Positions 63,035 to 64,000 of a DNA stretch of 64,000 bases are shown in pieces (the first letter of the stretch is position 1; each line of letters begins with the position of its first letter). The notes under the pieces are model-generated. The model made no database searches and was not told the DNA's origin. It saw only the letters and a program-made list of their open reading frames with translations. The DNA is from Megaustenia siamemsis (Eukaryota > Mollusca > Gastropoda > Stylommatophora > Ariophantidae), in the NCBI GenBank assembly GCA_032433765.1, contig JAVIAB010000073.1, positions 67,078,205 through 67,142,204 of the forward strand. The letters are read 5' to 3'. Position numbers and translations under genes: made by a program.

Positions 63035-64000
63035 CACCAGCCTCACAGTTAAATATTAATTTAGATGACCCCACCTTTAATGAAGTAGAGATGGCTGTAA
63101 GACTCATGGCTTAGAACAAGGCTGCAGGCGAATGTCATCTGAGACGCTGAAATAGCTATGACTTAAAACACTTTCATAAAATGTTCATTACAAAATGGGA
63201 AGCAGAAAAGGTACCCTCACAATGGAAAAGAAGTTTAATTGTCAAAATTTAAAAAGAAAGGGTAATCTTAAAGATTGCAACAACTGGAGAGGCAGGACTC
63301 TTCTATCAGTTGCCTTTAATGTATTCTGTACGATTATCATGTACAGAATCAAAGATGCCGTAGACACTGTTATACGAGAAGAGTAATCGAGAAAAGGGAG
63401 AAGCTGCCTTGATCATATTTTCACCTTAAGAATTATATTGGAGGAACATACAGAAAAGCAGAAAACACTTCTAAATTTCATTGATTCCAAAAAGGCTTTT
63501 GACAGAGGACATTGATATAGCAGACAACATTAGTCCTTATCTATTGCAATGTGAACATGATGCAAGAAAAAAACAAATGTCCTGTCATCATTGGCTAGTA
63601 AAATAGGACTTGAGATCAGCCAAGAAAAGACATAAGTTATAAAAAATCAAATTCTTCTGGAAGAAAAAATTATACCTTGAAGGAAGACTAATGGAATAAG
63701 TAGACCACTTTGTATATCTTGGAAGCTTCATAGATCAAGAAGGGGACACAAATAAAGAAATTAGAATCAGAATAGTTAAGACAGCATAGACTTTCAGAAA
63801 CTGTGATAAAATATGGAAATCAAAATTACTACCACAAAAGCAAAACTCAGGATTTTCAAATCTAGTGTATCCACCCTTAGCTTGTGAGAACTGAAAAACA
63901 ACTACAAAAATGGAAAATAAATTGGATGCATGTGAATAGAAATGCCTCAGGAAAGTACTTTGTAATCCATGGAAATAATTCAAAACTAGTGCAGAAATAA
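63035..64000 (+). mobile_element. LINE-F, decayed, continues past the window
   Basis: RT-side blocks: RSLIVKI-KKGNLKDCNNWR, GRTLLSVAFNVFCTIIMYRI, LLNFIDSKKAFDR. After an internal deletion at about 63505 come C-terminal blocks VDHFVYLGSFIDQEGDTNKE and KLDACE-KCLRKVL. Many stops. Confidence 0.8.

Overview
This is animal (eukaryotic) nuclear DNA: AT-rich, with GT-AG introns, and packed with non-LTR retrotransposons, tRNA-derived SINEs, DNA transposons and minisatellites. The repeat mix and the low-GC, repeat-swollen introns fit a lophotrochozoan such as a mollusc. That placement is inference, because no taxon-diagnostic gene is present.

One host gene spans most of the window on the + strand: an orthologue of UBE4A, the U-box ubiquitin conjugation factor E4 A. 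I reconstructed 15 exons from 598 to 49871. Every donor is GT, every acceptor is AG, and all phases join correctly. The 5' part of the gene (roughly the first third of the protein) lies before the window. The last two exons encode the U-box, followed by a TAG stop at 49869-49871 and candidate polyadenylation signals. The first visible exon (598-787) carries an apparent one-base deletion that breaks the reading frame, either a sequencing/assembly error or a real lesion.

The introns are a layered archive of mobile DNA. I use local names for repeat families. LINE-A to LINE-G and LINE-I are non-LTR retrotransposon fragments, recognised from reverse transcriptase, C-terminal or RNase H motifs. SINE-A to SINE-F are tRNA-headed SINEs. 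1-6 kb holds LINE-A, LINE-B, SINE-A, an AT microsatellite and SINE-C. 6-10.7 kb holds a minisatellite grown from RT coding sequence, followed by a 718-bp composite array of SINE-B plus LINE. 11-20 kb holds nested LINE-E copies, a mariner remnant and LINE-G. 21-34 kb holds five minisatellites among LINE-C, LINE-A and LINE-D pieces. 34.4-35.5 kb is a piggyBac derivative ending 34 bp before an exon. 37-47 kb holds a decayed and an intact Tc1/mariner-superfamily element with an unusually long DD83E spacing. The intact one sits inside a LINE-B copy flanked by a direct repeat of about 51 bp.

Downstream of the host gene (50-64 kb) lie SINE-C, a 3.1-kb hAT element with TIRs and 8-bp target duplications inserted in LINE-A, an RNase H-bearing LINE-I, an unrecognised repeat shared with 41 kb, and a decayed LINE-F running off the end. 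I see no second host gene, no intact tRNA or rRNA gene and no CRISPR.
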